This document shows positions 17,957-26,305 of a stretch of DNA of 64,000 bases, piece by piece. The notes below the pieces were generated by a model. The model was not told the origin of the DNA, did not search any database, and was given only the letters and a program-made list of their open reading frames with translations. This DNA is from Alteribacter natronophilus (lineage in GTDB: Bacteria > Bacillota > Bacilli > Bacillales > Salisediminibacteriaceae). The DNA is taken from NCBI RefSeq assembly GCF_006007885.1, contig NZ_VCRO01000001.1, positions 1,240,001 through 1,304,000 of the forward strand. Reading direction: 5' to 3'. Both the position numbers and the translations under genes were made by a program. Positions within the stretch are counted from its first letter, which is position 1. Each line of letters starts with the position of its first letter.

Positions 17957-18378
17957 AGACGAACTATGTAATGCTTCATACCATTACACGAATCGTAGCC
18001 TTGATTGTTCTCTCTTTTTCCGTGTACCTGTTCTTTGCAGGGCACTATACACCGGGAGGAGGCTTCATTGGCGGACTGATGTTTGCCTGTGGACTTCTCC
18101 TCCTTTATCTGAGCTTTGACTTGAATAAGATAACGACCGTTCTGCCGATCGACTTTGAAAAGGTGATTGCAATCGGTCTTCTTATTGGAATCGGAACCGG
18201 CTTGAATTCTCTCCTGTTCGGTGATCCGTTTCTCACTATGTATTTTGACTACTACGATGTCTGGCTGCTTGGTGAAGTAGGCCTCACGACAACAACACCC
18301 TTTGCCATTGCCATCTTTCTTGTCGTAGTAGGTGTTGCACTTCTGACTATATTGACGATTGCGGGGGATGAAGCATAA
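17953..18378 (+). CDS. mrpB: Mrp Na+/H+ antiporter subunit B
   Basis: 141 residues from GTG overlapping the mrpA stop by 4 bp (GTGA); AAAGGAGGCG lies inside the mrpA end. Four predicted membrane segments and the family motif FFAGHYTPGGGFIGGL. Required with the other subunits for Na+ expulsion and alkaline pH homeostasis. Confidence 0.96.
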   Translation: MKTNYVMLHTITRIVALIVLSFSVYLFFAGHYTPGGGFIGGLMFACGLLLLYLSFDLNKITTVLPIDFEKVIAIGLLIGIGTGLNSLLFGDPFLTMYFDYYDVWLLGEVGLTTTTPFAIAIFLVVVGVALLTILTIAGDEA

Positions 18379-18716
18379 TGGAACTTCTGATGATTATTCT
18401 CATTGGCATCATCTTCTCAGTCAGTACGTATCTGATGCTGACAAACAGTCTGCTCAGGGTTATTTTCGGGATTGTGATGCTGTCTCACGGAGCTCACCTG
18501 CTCCTTCTCACACTTTCCGGATTTAACGACGGGGCTCCCCCTCTTCTTGGGGAAGAAGCCTCTGTATACATGGATCCCCTGCCGCAGGCACTTATTCTTA
18601 CCGCCATTGTTATCAGTTTCGGAGTAACTGCTTTTCTTCTGGTTCTGGGTTACCGGACGTACAGAGCACATGAAACGGATAAAATGGATCAATTGAGGGG
18701 AAATGCAGATGAATAA
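18378..18716 (+). CDS. mrpC: Mrp Na+/H+ antiporter subunit C
   Basis: 112 residues, NuoK homologue with three membrane segments (MELLMIILIGIIFSVSTYLM, ILTAIVISFGVTAFLLVLGY). Starts on the last base of the mrpB stop (TAATG), showing tight coupling. The central loop GDGAPPLLGEEASVYMDPLPQ type sequence is typical of MrpC. Confidence 0.96.
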   Translation: MELLMIILIGIIFSVSTYLMLTNSLLRVIFGIVMLSHGAHLLLLTLSGFNDGAPPLLGEEASVYMDPLPQALILTAIVISFGVTAFLLVLGYRTYRAHETDKMDQLRGNADE

Positions 18717-20190
18717 CCTATTACTTGTACCAGTTGTTGCACCATTTCTGATCGGTACTATCCTGATCCTGTTCAAAAATCATCACCGGACCCAGCGGGT
18801 GATCAGTGCAGTTACAGCGATTATCATGCTCGTATTTGCTTTTTACATTACGTACGAAGTCTATGTAAACGGTATTCAGACAGTCGAGCTCGGAACCTGG
18901 GTTCCGCCTTTCGGAATCGTTCTGGTAGCGGACCTGTTTGCCAGTCTTATGGTGATCCTGTCAAGTATTGTCGGGGTTGTCTGTCTGTTCTTTGCGTTTC
19001 AGACCATCAGTCCGGAACGGGAAAAGTTCTTTTTCTATCCGTTTTACATGTTCCTGCTTGCAGGGGTGCACGGGGCGTTCCTGACTGGCGACCTGTTTAA
19101 CCTATTCGTATTTTTTGAAGTTATGCTGATTGCTTCCTATATTCTCATCGTTCATGGAGGTACAAAGTATCAGCTTCGGGAATCATTTAAATACGTTGTG
19201 ATTAACGTATTCGCATCGATCTTTTTTATTGTTGGTATTGCGTATATTTACGGCATTACCGGCACACTGAACATGGCACAGATTGCCGAGCGGGTGGGCG
19301 AACTTGAACAGACAGGCGTACTTAACGCCATTGCCGTCCTGTTCCTGCTCGTATTCGGTATGAAAGGGGCTCTGTTTCCACTCTACTTCTGGCTTCCGAA
19401 TTCCTATTTCGGCCCGCCATCAGCAATTGCTGCCCTGTTTGGGGGACTGCTGACAAAAGTAGGTATTTATGCGATCATCCGTACATTTACGCTGATCTTC
19501 ACGCACGATCCAGGGTTCACACACAACCTGATTCTGTTCCTTGCCGGGGGAACGATGTTCTTCGGCGTACTTGGAGCGGTTGCACAGTTTGACTTTAAAC
19601 GAATCCTTTCCTATCACATTATCTCGCAGGTAGGTTACATGGCTCTCGGACTCGGACTTTACTCCCAGCTGGCAATTGCAGGTGCGATCTATTACATCGC
19701 CCACCACATTATTGTTAAGCCCGCCCTGTTCCTTTTCTGCGGTGCAACCGAGAAGATAACCGGCACTACCGACCTGAAAAAGATGAGCGGCCTTTTAAAG
19801 ACCTACCCTGTTCTGGGGTGGCTGTTCCTGGTTACGGCAATATCCCTTGCCGGCATACCGCCACTCAGCGGCTTCTTCAGTAAGTTTGCCCTGATTCTTG
19901 ACGGTATTGATCAGGGTCGCTACTTTATCGTCTTCATCAGTCTTCTTGTCGGTATTCTGACCTTGTTCTCCATGATGAAGATCTTTATCTACGTATTCTG
20001 GGGAGAGGAATCCCTGAAGGGGGAGCAGCGAAGACAGCCGCTCATGCCGCTTCTGATGCCGATACTGCCTTTGGTCGCGTTAACAGTTATCCTTGGATTC
20101 GGTGCGGAACCGATCTTCTCATTCTCAATGGATGTGGCAAATGAACTGCTCGAGCCGGCAAACTATATTAATGCTGTACTTAAGGAGTAG
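18709..20190 (+). CDS. mrpD: Mrp Na+/H+ antiporter subunit D
   Basis: 493 residues from ATG at 18709 (MNNLLLVPVVAPF), 8 nt after AGGGG, overlapping the mrpC end by 8 bp. NuoN/NuoM-like channel subunit with about 14 membrane segments. Visible: FFEVMLIASYILIVHGGTKY with the conserved Glu, KGALFPLYFWLPNSY with the conserved Lys, and HIISQVGYMALGLG. Very close to B. subtilis MrpD throughout. Confidence 0.97.
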   Translation: MNNLLLVPVVAPFLIGTILILFKNHHRTQRVISAVTAIIMLVFAFYITYEVYVNGIQTVELGTWVPPFGIVLVADLFASLMVILSSIVGVVCLFFAFQTISPEREKFFFYPFYMFLLAGVHGAFLTGDLFNLFVFFEVMLIASYILIVHGGTKYQLRESFKYVVINVFASIFFIVGIAYIYGITGTLNMAQIAERVGELEQTGVLNAIAVLFLLVFGMKGALFPLYFWLPNSYFGPPSAIAALFGGLLTKVGIYAIIRTFTLIFTHDPGFTHNLILFLAGGTMFFGVLGAVAQFDFKRILSYHIISQVGYMALGLGLYSQLAIAGAIYYIAHHIIVKPALFLFCGATEKITGTTDLKKMSGLLKTYPVLGWLFLVTAISLAGIPPLSGFFSKFALILDGIDQGRYFIVFISLLVGILTLFSMMKIFIYVFWGEESLKGEQRRQPLMPLLMPILPLVALTVILGFGAEPIFSFSMDVANELLEPANYINAVLKE

Positions 20191-20195
20191 GTAAA

Positions 20196-20672
20196 ATGGC
20201 TTTTCAAATCTTAATAAACATTGCAATCGCGTTTATCTGGATGCTCTTAAGAGACGAGGCCAACGTTCTCGAATTCGGGATCGGATATGTTGTGGGACTG
20301 TTTATCCTCTACTTCTTAAGACGCTTCCTGAAGTTCAGGTTCTACTTTGCGAGGGTTATAGCCCTCGTAAAGCTGATCCTGCTGTTTATCTATAAACTTA
20401 TTGAGGCAAACATCGATGTGATCAGAATCATTCTCAGACCTAAGCTGAATATCGAGCCGGGAATCATTGCAGTTCCCACCAGGCTTGAAACCGAATGGGA
20501 AGTGACACTTCTTTCAACTTTGATTTCACTTACTCCGGGGACACTTTCCATGTACTTCTCCCCGGATGCGAAAACAATTTATGTCCACGCCATTCATGTA
20601 CCTGACAAGGATAAAGCGATCGATGAAATTCAGAATTCATTTGAGAAGGCTATTTTGGAGGTGACCAAGTAA
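20196..20672 (+). CDS. mrpE: Mrp Na+/H+ antiporter subunit E
   Basis: 158 residues, two N-terminal membrane segments and a soluble C-terminal domain with the family motif STLISLTPGTLSMYFSPD. Five bases after mrpD and overlapping mrpF by one base. Confidence 0.96.
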   Translation: MAFQILINIAIAFIWMLLRDEANVLEFGIGYVVGLFILYFLRRFLKFRFYFARVIALVKLILLFIYKLIEANIDVIRIILRPKLNIEPGIIAVPTRLETEWEVTLLSTLISLTPGTLSMYFSPDAKTIYVHAIHVPDKDKAIDEIQNSFEKAILEVTK

Positions 20673-20953
20673 TGCTGTACACACTGGCTAATATTGCACT
20701 TGTGATCATGGCCATCTCCATTGCCATTCTGTTTATCCGGGTCATCATTGGCCCCACCCTGTCAGACCGGGTTGTGGCCCTTGATACAATTGGGATTAAT
20801 TTGATCGGCTTCATCGGCATCATCATGCTGATCCAGAATACACTCATGTACGCGGAGGTCATTCTCGTTATTGCGATTCTTGCTTTTGTAGGCTCAATTG
20901 CACTGGCGAAATTTATCGAGGGAGGTGTTGTCATTGATCGAGGTGATCGTTAG
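20672..20953 (+). CDS. mrpF: Mrp Na+/H+ antiporter subunit F
   Basis: 93 residues, three membrane segments, with the motif RVIIGPTLSDRVVALDTIG typical of MrpF. Its start overlaps the mrpE stop by one base and its end overlaps mrpG by 20 bp. Confidence 0.96.
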   Translation: MLYTLANIALVIMAISIAILFIRVIIGPTLSDRVVALDTIGINLIGFIGIIMLIQNTLMYAEVILVIAILAFVGSIALAKFIEGGVVIDRGDR

Positions 20954-21296
20954 TATTTTTATTCTGATCGGGGCAGCACTGAGTGCCCTCGGTTCCTTTG
21001 GAATCATGCGTTTTCCCGACGTATACGGCCGCCTGCACGCAGCGACAAAAAGTGCGACGCTCGGGGTAATCAGTATTATGATCGGGGTCTTTCTTTACTT
21101 TCTCGTCGTACAGGGTGACTTCGTCGGAAAGTTCCTCCTCACGATCCTGTTTGTATTCCTGACCGCCCCGGTAGCCGGATTTATGATTTCCAAATCCGCC
21201 TACAACGTAGGAGTGAAAATGTGGGACCGCAGTACGCAGGACGATCTTGCGGAGGACATGAAAAAGTACCGGAAAAACCGGGAAAGTAATTCATAG
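20934..21296 (+). CDS. mrpG: Mrp Na+/H+ antiporter subunit G
   Basis: 120 residues from TTG at 20934 (MIEVIVSIFILIGAALSALG), about 7 nt after GGGAGG; the longer ORF start at 20898 lacks a site. Three membrane segments and the motif RFPDVYGRLHAATKSATLGV typical of MrpG/PhaG. Last gene of mrpABCDEFG. Confidence 0.95.
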   Translation: MIEVIVSIFILIGAALSALGSFGIMRFPDVYGRLHAATKSATLGVISIMIGVFLYFLVVQGDFVGKFLLTILFVFLTAPVAGFMISKSAYNVGVKMWDRSTQDDLAEDMKKYRKNRESNS

Positions 21297-21374
21297 GAAA
21301 GATTAAGCCCGGAGGCTGCCCTCTCCATTTGGGACTGAGTATAAAAAGAAGCTGGAACAAAACCAGCTAATAAG

Positions 21375-21412
21375 AAGAGCTCTCACCATCGGTGAGAGCT
21401 CTTTCCTGTTTT
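21375..21412 (+). terminator. Terminator hairpin after mrp operon, part of a repeated unit
   Basis: A 13-bp stem (arms 21375-21387 and 21391-21403) with a 3-nt loop ATC, then TTTCCTGTTTT. The same hairpin with compensatory changes follows deoD at 28440-28468, and in both places a GC-rich repeat follows. Confidence 0.85.
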
Positions 21413-21430
21413 CAGTATATAATTAGTGCT

Positions 21431-21550
21431 GATTGTTCAAAAATACACTCGCTTGCCGCGGGCAGGGCTTCAGCTAACTGTGCGGGATCGCCCCGGTGGA
21501 TCTTCAGACCCTGCTTTTTCCCGCAGGCGTCTCGTGATTTTTGAACAATC
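21431..21550. repeat. Dispersed repeat with perfect 14-bp inverted ends (copy R2)
   Basis: 120-bp unit bounded by GATTGTTCAAAAAT and its exact inverse. Next to the ends are conserved ACACTCGCTTGCCGCGGGCA and TTTTCCCGCAGGCGTCTCGTG (split in two runs here), while the interior differs from copy R3 at 28492-28677. No ORF. Consistent with a MITE-like or palindromic intergenic element. Confidence 0.8.
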
Positions 21551-21665
21551 AACGACTTTGTAACTCGTAAATTAAAGTACAAGCAGCCCCTGGATTGCCA
21601 TGATATCGGTGAATCGGATTAGTACACCGCCCAACAGGCTTTATCAGGTTATTTTAGACCAGCAA

Positions 21666-21712
21666 AACGGTGCCAACTATCGATAAGCGATAATTGGCAC
21701 CGTTTTTTCTTA
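21666..21712. terminator. Strong terminator between the mrp region and psd
   Basis: AACGGTGCCAA pairs with TTGGCACCGTT and an inner TATCG with CGATA, followed on the plus strand by TTTTTTCTTATT and on the minus strand by TTTTGCT. It can serve psd, which ends at 21751. Confidence 0.75.
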
Positions 21713-21750
21713 TTCAGATTATCTGTTCCAGGCAGGCCGGCTTCACCTGA

Positions 21751-22539
21751 TCAGCTGTGGCAGATCTGTGCTATAGGTTCCCCCTGCTTAACAGGCCGCT
21801 CTAACGGATCGTTTTCCTCAATCATTCCGTCTTCAAAAAGAAGCATGACGCTCGATCCGAATGAAAAGTACGCCATCTCCTGTCCCTTTTCCATCTTTCC
21901 TTCTTTTATGGAGATGTGAGGATGAATGCTGTTTACGTTCAATGCGCCTATTTTGATGACACATGCATGTTTCCCTTCAGGTGTTTTCATTTCAGTGAGC
22001 ATCCGGTAGTTTTTAGCCAGTACCCGGTCGCCGAGTGCCAGCCCCACAGGGTTTACAGGTGACGAATGCCGCCCCAGTGCCCACGTCTTCAGAACCGTTC
22101 CGTCCACCGGGCTGTGAATTCTGTGGTAATCGGTCGGGCTCAGGTAAAATAACATATACTTACCACCAATGTAGCGGCTGCTCGTATTTTTGAGTCCTAC
22201 AAGTTCCCGCACGTCGTACGGCTGACCTTTAATGAAAAATGAAGCAGTCTCATCGATTCTGCCCGTGTCAGCGAGAAAGCCGTCCACCGGGCTGACGACA
22301 GAATCGGCATTTGTGCAGACGGTTCTGGAGCCGGGAGCAAGCTCTCTGATAAACAGCGACTGGAGACTGTCGAAATTCTCAACCTTCTCCTTCGCTTCCT
22401 CCATATTAATGTTATATACTTTTGCAAATGAGCGGACGAGGGGACGGCTCGCACGGGACTGCGCAAAAGTACGGATTCCCCACGACTGCAATGGGCTTTT
22501 TGTAAGTTCCATTAATGATCGGTAAAGTTGTTTCTTCAT
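21751..22539 (-). CDS. psd: Phosphatidylserine decarboxylase
   Basis: 262 residues from ATG at 22539 with GGAGGA 9 nt upstream. Pyruvoyl enzyme making phosphatidylethanolamine at the membrane. The self-cleavage motif is FGSSVMLLFEDG near the C-terminus (the usual LGST/GSS site), and the Asp/His motif PTDYHRIHSPVDG and PVDGFLADTG are intact. Divergent from pssA, which makes its substrate; in B. subtilis the two are in one operon. Confidence 0.96.
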   Translation of the reverse strand: MKKQLYRSLMELTKSPLQSWGIRTFAQSRASRPLVRSFAKVYNINMEEAKEKVENFDSLQSLFIRELAPGSRTVCTNADSVVSPVDGFLADTGRIDETASFFIKGQPYDVRELVGLKNTSSRYIGGKYMLFYLSPTDYHRIHSPVDGTVLKTWALGRHSSPVNPVGLALGDRVLAKNYRMLTEMKTPEGKHACVIKIGALNVNSIHPHISIKEGKMEKGQEMAYFSFGSSVMLLFEDGMIEENDPLERPVKQGEPIAQICHS

Positions 22540-22687
22540 CAGGTAAATTCCTCCACGCATTCAAACAGGCCCCCTGCTTTATCATTCGGCAGGTGACAGT
22601 TATTAGTAGTTTAAAAGACTGTATTATGGTAAAATAAATATTTAAGCAGACTGCAATTTCACGTCACAAAACGAAGGAGTGATGACG

Positions 22688-23230
22688 TTGACGCTGTTAC
22701 AGCATTTATTTGATAACACTTTCCGGAAGTTCCGGAGCCAGACAGCCAATCTGCTGACAATCTTCAATCTCAGCCTCGGCGGGTTTGCCATTTTGGCAGT
22801 ACTCCAGGGACAATACGGTATGAGTGTAGCCTTTATCGTCCTTGCTGCCGTGTTCGACAGGCTCGATGGAAAAGTAGCCAGAAAACTTAACATTACTTCA
22901 GACATGGGAAAACAATTGGATTCATTATGTGATATTATATCATTTGGCGTAGCCCCTGCGTTACTTCTCTATCAATCAGTATTATACCAGTTTTCGGCGG
23001 CAGGTATGGTATTTACCATTATCTTTATTGCCTGTGGTGCAATTAGACTTGCCAGGTTCAATGTTACAGAGCAGGAAGGGTTCTTCGTGGGTCTGCCTAT
23101 TACCGCAGCCGGCTGTATCCTGACACTGAGCCATATGTTAAACAACACGATGCCTGCACCGGCCTTTATGTGGATCATACTCGGATTGTCCTTTATGATG
23201 ATCAGTACGTTCCGCGTCAGAAAGATGTAG
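22688..23230 (+). CDS. pssA: CDP-diacylglycerol-serine O-phosphatidyltransferase
   Basis: About 180 residues. The start is uncertain: TTG at 22688 is 8 nt after AAGGAG, whereas ATG 22682 and GTG 22679 lie too close to it. Integral membrane enzyme condensing CDP-diacylglycerol with serine. The CDP-alcohol phosphotransferase signature is present as DRLDGKVARKLNITSDMGKQ followed by LDSLCDIISFGVAPALL. Several hydrophobic segments follow. Paired with psd in the phosphatidylethanolamine pathway. Confidence 0.95.
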   Translation: MTLLQHLFDNTFRKFRSQTANLLTIFNLSLGGFAILAVLQGQYGMSVAFIVLAAVFDRLDGKVARKLNITSDMGKQLDSLCDIISFGVAPALLLYQSVLYQFSAAGMVFTIIFIACGAIRLARFNVTEQEGFFVGLPITAAGCILTLSHMLNNTMPAPAFMWIILGLSFMMISTFRVRKM

Positions 23231-23232
23231 CT

Positions 23233-23272
23233 CGAGAGCGACCTTTTGCCAGCAAAAGGACGCTCTTTTTTC
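23233..23272 (+). terminator. Terminator after pssA
   Basis: AGAGCG plus CCTTTTG pair with CAAAAGG plus CGCTCT (one mismatched base between), then TTTTTTCTT. Confidence 0.85.
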
Positions 23273-23487
23273 TTACCTTCCCTGTTTCATGCGTTTCCGT
23301 CAGTTTAACAGGGGCAGACTGTTAACGGAAGGGATGACGGTTGAAGAAAGCGGCCCTTTCCCCTCTTTAAGGAGAACTGCTTACCGTTCCCTGCCGGCTT
23401 ATGATCCTTAATTCATATGCAGTATATTCAGCATCCTGAATCACCAGCTGATTTATAACGAAAAATATTCATTAAAGGAGAGCAATT

Positions 23488-26070
23488 ATGCAGGTAATCC
23501 TTTCCCATACAAACCTTGATTTTGACGGCCTTGCTTCCATGGTGGCCGCAAAAAAACTTCATCCGGATGCCCTACTCGTGCTGCCCGGCAAATGCCAGTC
23601 AGCTGTCGCTCATTACCTCGCCATACATAAGGATCTTTTTTCCATTACAGATGAACGGCACGTGAACTGGGAAAGCGTAACGGAGGCGATCCTCACCGAC
23701 ACCTCCTCACTCCAGCGTACCGGAAAGGCCGCCCGCCTTGCGGAAGACATTCCGGTCCTGGCCTACGATCATCACGGGGATCCGCCGCCTGAAACAGCAT
23801 CCTTTACGTGCATACATAAAAAATACGGAGCGTGTATTACCGTTCTTCTGGAGATGATTGATAACGAATCCATTGAAGTCTCCCCTTTTGAGGCCACCCT
23901 GTTTGCACTTGGCCTCTATTCAGATACCGGAAGTCTCAGCTACTCTTCAACCTGCCCGGAAGACCTGCTTGCCGGAAGCCGTCTTCTTAAGGCAGGTGCC
24001 AGTCTTGAAGTTGTTGAACAGTTCAGGGAAGCTCCACTGAGCGGAGAGGAGCAGATGCTTTTCCGGGCTCTTATGGACGGGTTGGAAATAGAGTATTTTG
24101 ATGGGGTTGATGTTGCCGTTGCCGTTCATGAACAGGACAGCTACACAGGGGGACTCGCCTCGATTGCCGGCATTTTACTTTCCGTAACCGGGGCGGACGC
24201 GATCTTCTGTCTCGTCAGAATGAGTGATAAAACTTTTGTCACTGCACGTTCCGCATCCGACCGGATCAACGTGCTTCCGGTAGTAAAAACACTCGGGGGC
24301 GGCGGTCATGCCAAAGCGGCCAGTGCCATGCGCAAGGATCTCTCCCCCTTCGTCCTTGCCGATGAACTGCGCCATCAGCTTCAGTCAATTACCGGATCGA
24401 ATATAACGGCAAAAGATATTATGAGCAGCCCCGTCAGAGTCGTTGCTCCAGACACCTCTGTGGAGGATGTATCCAAAATGCTCTACAGATACGGCCATAC
24501 AGGCTTTCCTGTTACGGAACAAGGCAGACTCGCCGGCATCATTTCCCGCCGTGACGTGGACAAAGCCCTGCATCACAACCTTGGGCACGCTCCGGTTAAA
24601 GGCTATATGAGCACCTCCCCGGTTACGATTACACCTGATACGTCTCTTGAGGAAATCCAGGCCATTATGACCGAAAAAAACGTGGGAAGGATGCCTGTTA
24701 TTGATCACGGTGAGGTGCTGGGTATCGTATCCCGATCGAATGTCATCGAGGCCCTCCAGGGGAAATCCCCTAAACCGAAAGCCGGAATAGCAGCGTCGGA
24801 AGGCACTCCCAGCACTAATCTTGCATTTGCGGCAAAAAGCCGACTGTCTGAAGAACTCTACACCCTGATCACCCTCATTGGAAACAGAGCTTCAAATCTC
24901 AATATGAAGCCCTACCTGATCGGCGGCATCGTAAGAGATCTTATACTGGGTCGTGAAAATGAAGATATAGATATCGTCGTGGAAGGAAATGCTATAGAAC
25001 TCGGGGAAAACCTGGCTGCAGAGGAAGGCGGATCCGTACGCACACATGAAGCGTTCCAGACGGCAACATGGACATCCCCGCATGGGATTAAAATCGACCT
25101 GACAAGCGCAAGGACGGAGTACTATGATTATCCTGCTGCACTTCCTCAGGTCGAACTCTCCAGTATTAAAGAAGATCTCTACAGAAGGGACTTTACGATT
25201 AACGCCCTGGGAATGTCACTGTCCCCCGAAGACTTCGGCCAACTCATTGATTTCTTCAACGGCTACATGGACATTCGGAGCGGAAAGATTAAAGTACTGT
25301 ATAACCTGAGCTTCACCGAGGATCCGACCCGCATCCTTCGCGCTCTCCGGTTTGAACACCGCTTTTCATTCAAAATGGACGAGCAGACCGAAAACCTGGC
25401 AAAAAATCATGGACGAACCCTCACTTCCGTCTCAAAGTCGAGACTTGCAGGAGAGCTTTCACGCCTTCTCGCTGAAGAAAGTCCTGTCTACTTCGTCAAA
25501 AGAGCAGCAGATCTCGGTGTACTGCCTTACATTCTTTCATCCCACGAGGATGTTATCACCTGCCTGTCGCGACTTACTGTTTATGAAGAAATAGTAAAGC
25601 AGATAAACGCTGCAGACACTCCCCTTCATGACTGGACCGCGATTCTGGTTCTGCTGTCCAGCTTTACGGAAGAAGCATTCCTCGAATGCCTTTCCTACGG
25701 TCAGAATAAACAGGAAACGCAGCTCGTATCGGATATTCGTTCCATTTGTGATGCGGCAGCGGGAGATTTCCCCCGCCTGTCTGACTGGCACAGGCTTCTG
25801 GCAGGAAAAAGTACGATCGCCTCTGCTGTCTATTTTGCCAAAGCAGGGTCGGAAGACAAGAAAACAGCGGAATCCGGCCGTACCTATCTGGTTGAGAGAG
25901 AGCGTGTAAAAGGACAGATAACCGGACAGGATCTGATTGATCTCGGCCTTGAACCCGGTCCATCGTTTAAGGATTGGCTGCTGGAAATGGAGGCGAAATG
26001 GCTTGATGAGCCATCTCTTACGAAAAAAGAGGTCATGTCCTGGGCAGAAAAGACCCTCTTCGTCCAGTGA
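23488..26070 (+). CDS. DHH phosphoesterase - CBS pair - tRNA nucleotidyltransferase fusion
   Basis: 860 residues in three modules. Residues 1-305: DHH/DHHA1 phosphoesterase (LDFDGLAS start, YDHHGDP near 92, GGGGHAKAASA near 270). Residues 308-435: two CBS domains (DIMSSPVRVVAPD; YMSTSPVTITPD). Residues 450-860: class II tRNA nucleotidyltransferase/poly(A) polymerase with LIGGIVRDLILG, EDIDIVVEG (catalytic Asp pair) and RRDFTINALGM. Such long proteins exist in other bacteria, where some are A-adding enzymes that need a separate CC-adding partner; which activity this one has cannot be read from sequence. Clear ribosome site AAAGGAGAG. Terminator follows. Confidence 0.93.
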   Translation: MQVILSHTNLDFDGLASMVAAKKLHPDALLVLPGKCQSAVAHYLAIHKDLFSITDERHVNWESVTEAILTDTSSLQRTGKAARLAEDIPVLAYDHHGDPPPETASFTCIHKKYGACITVLLEMIDNESIEVSPFEATLFALGLYSDTGSLSYSSTCPEDLLAGSRLLKAGASLEVVEQFREAPLSGEEQMLFRALMDGLEIEYFDGVDVAVAVHEQDSYTGGLASIAGILLSVTGADAIFCLVRMSDKTFVTARSASDRINVLPVVKTLGGGGHAKAASAMRKDLSPFVLADELRHQLQSITGSNITAKDIMSSPVRVVAPDTSVEDVSKMLYRYGHTGFPVTEQGRLAGIISRRDVDKALHHNLGHAPVKGYMSTSPVTITPDTSLEEIQAIMTEKNVGRMPVIDHGEVLGIVSRSNVIEALQGKSPKPKAGIAASEGTPSTNLAFAAKSRLSEELYTLITLIGNRASNLNMKPYLIGGIVRDLILGRENEDIDIVVEGNAIELGENLAAEEGGSVRTHEAFQTATWTSPHGIKIDLTSARTEYYDYPAALPQVELSSIKEDLYRRDFTINALGMSLSPEDFGQLIDFFNGYMDIRSGKIKVLYNLSFTEDPTRILRALRFEHRFSFKMDEQTENLAKNHGRTLTSVSKSRLAGELSRLLAEESPVYFVKRAADLGVLPYILSSHEDVITCLSRLTVYEEIVKQINAADTPLHDWTAILVLLSSFTEEAFLECLSYGQNKQETQLVSDIRSICDAAAGDFPRLSDWHRLLAGKSTIASAVYFAKAGSEDKKTAESGRTYLVERERVKGQITGQDLIDLGLEPGPSFKDWLLEMEAKWLDEPSLTKKEVMSWAEKTLFVQ

Positions 26071-26108
26071 GAATCGTATCGAATGATTGAGAAAGCTTTC
26101 CTTCTTAT

Positions 26109-26147
26109 AAATGCTCACGATGTTTGTACATCTGTGAGCATTTTTCT
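26109..26147 (+). terminator. Terminator after the nucleotidyltransferase fusion gene
   Basis: AATGCTCAC-GATG pairs with CATC-TGTGAGCATT around a short loop, then TTTTTCTT. Confidence 0.8.
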
Positions 26148-26208
26148 TGAAGGTCTGTTCAAGACCCGTATAATGGGAAACAGTAAGCCGGCGAAAACAG
26201 AATGTAAA

Positions 26209-26223
26209 TTATAATTATTATAA
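26209..26223. promoter_or_regulatory. PerR box upstream of the peroxiredoxin gene
   Basis: TTATAATTATTATAA matches the published Per box TTATAATNATTATAA at every defined base. It ends 7 nt upstream of the -35 element. PerR represses peroxide-defence genes in Bacillus and is inactivated by H2O2. Confidence 0.85.
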
Positions 26224-26230
26224 TTAACTG

Positions 26231-26258
26231 TTGACATACGAATTCTATTTGTTAAAAT
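26231..26258 (+). promoter_or_regulatory. Sigma-A promoter of the ykuU-ykuV pair
   Basis: Perfect -35 TTGACA, 16-nt spacer, TAAAAT (an overlapping TATAAT follows at 26258-26263). A 7-3-7 palindrome TTAATAA/TTATTAA sits at 26273-26289 just after the expected start point. Confidence 0.75.
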
Positions 26259-26305
26259 ATAATTTGTATCAATTAATAATAGTTATTAACAAAGGAGAGA
26301 TTTTT

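Noticed and set aside
21431-21550. Insertion sequence or transposase
   Set aside because: The inverted ends enclose only 120 bp with no coding frame.
25537-26118. Minus-strand open frame of 193 codons
   Set aside because: Shadow of the nucleotidyltransferase domain; covers the downstream terminator.
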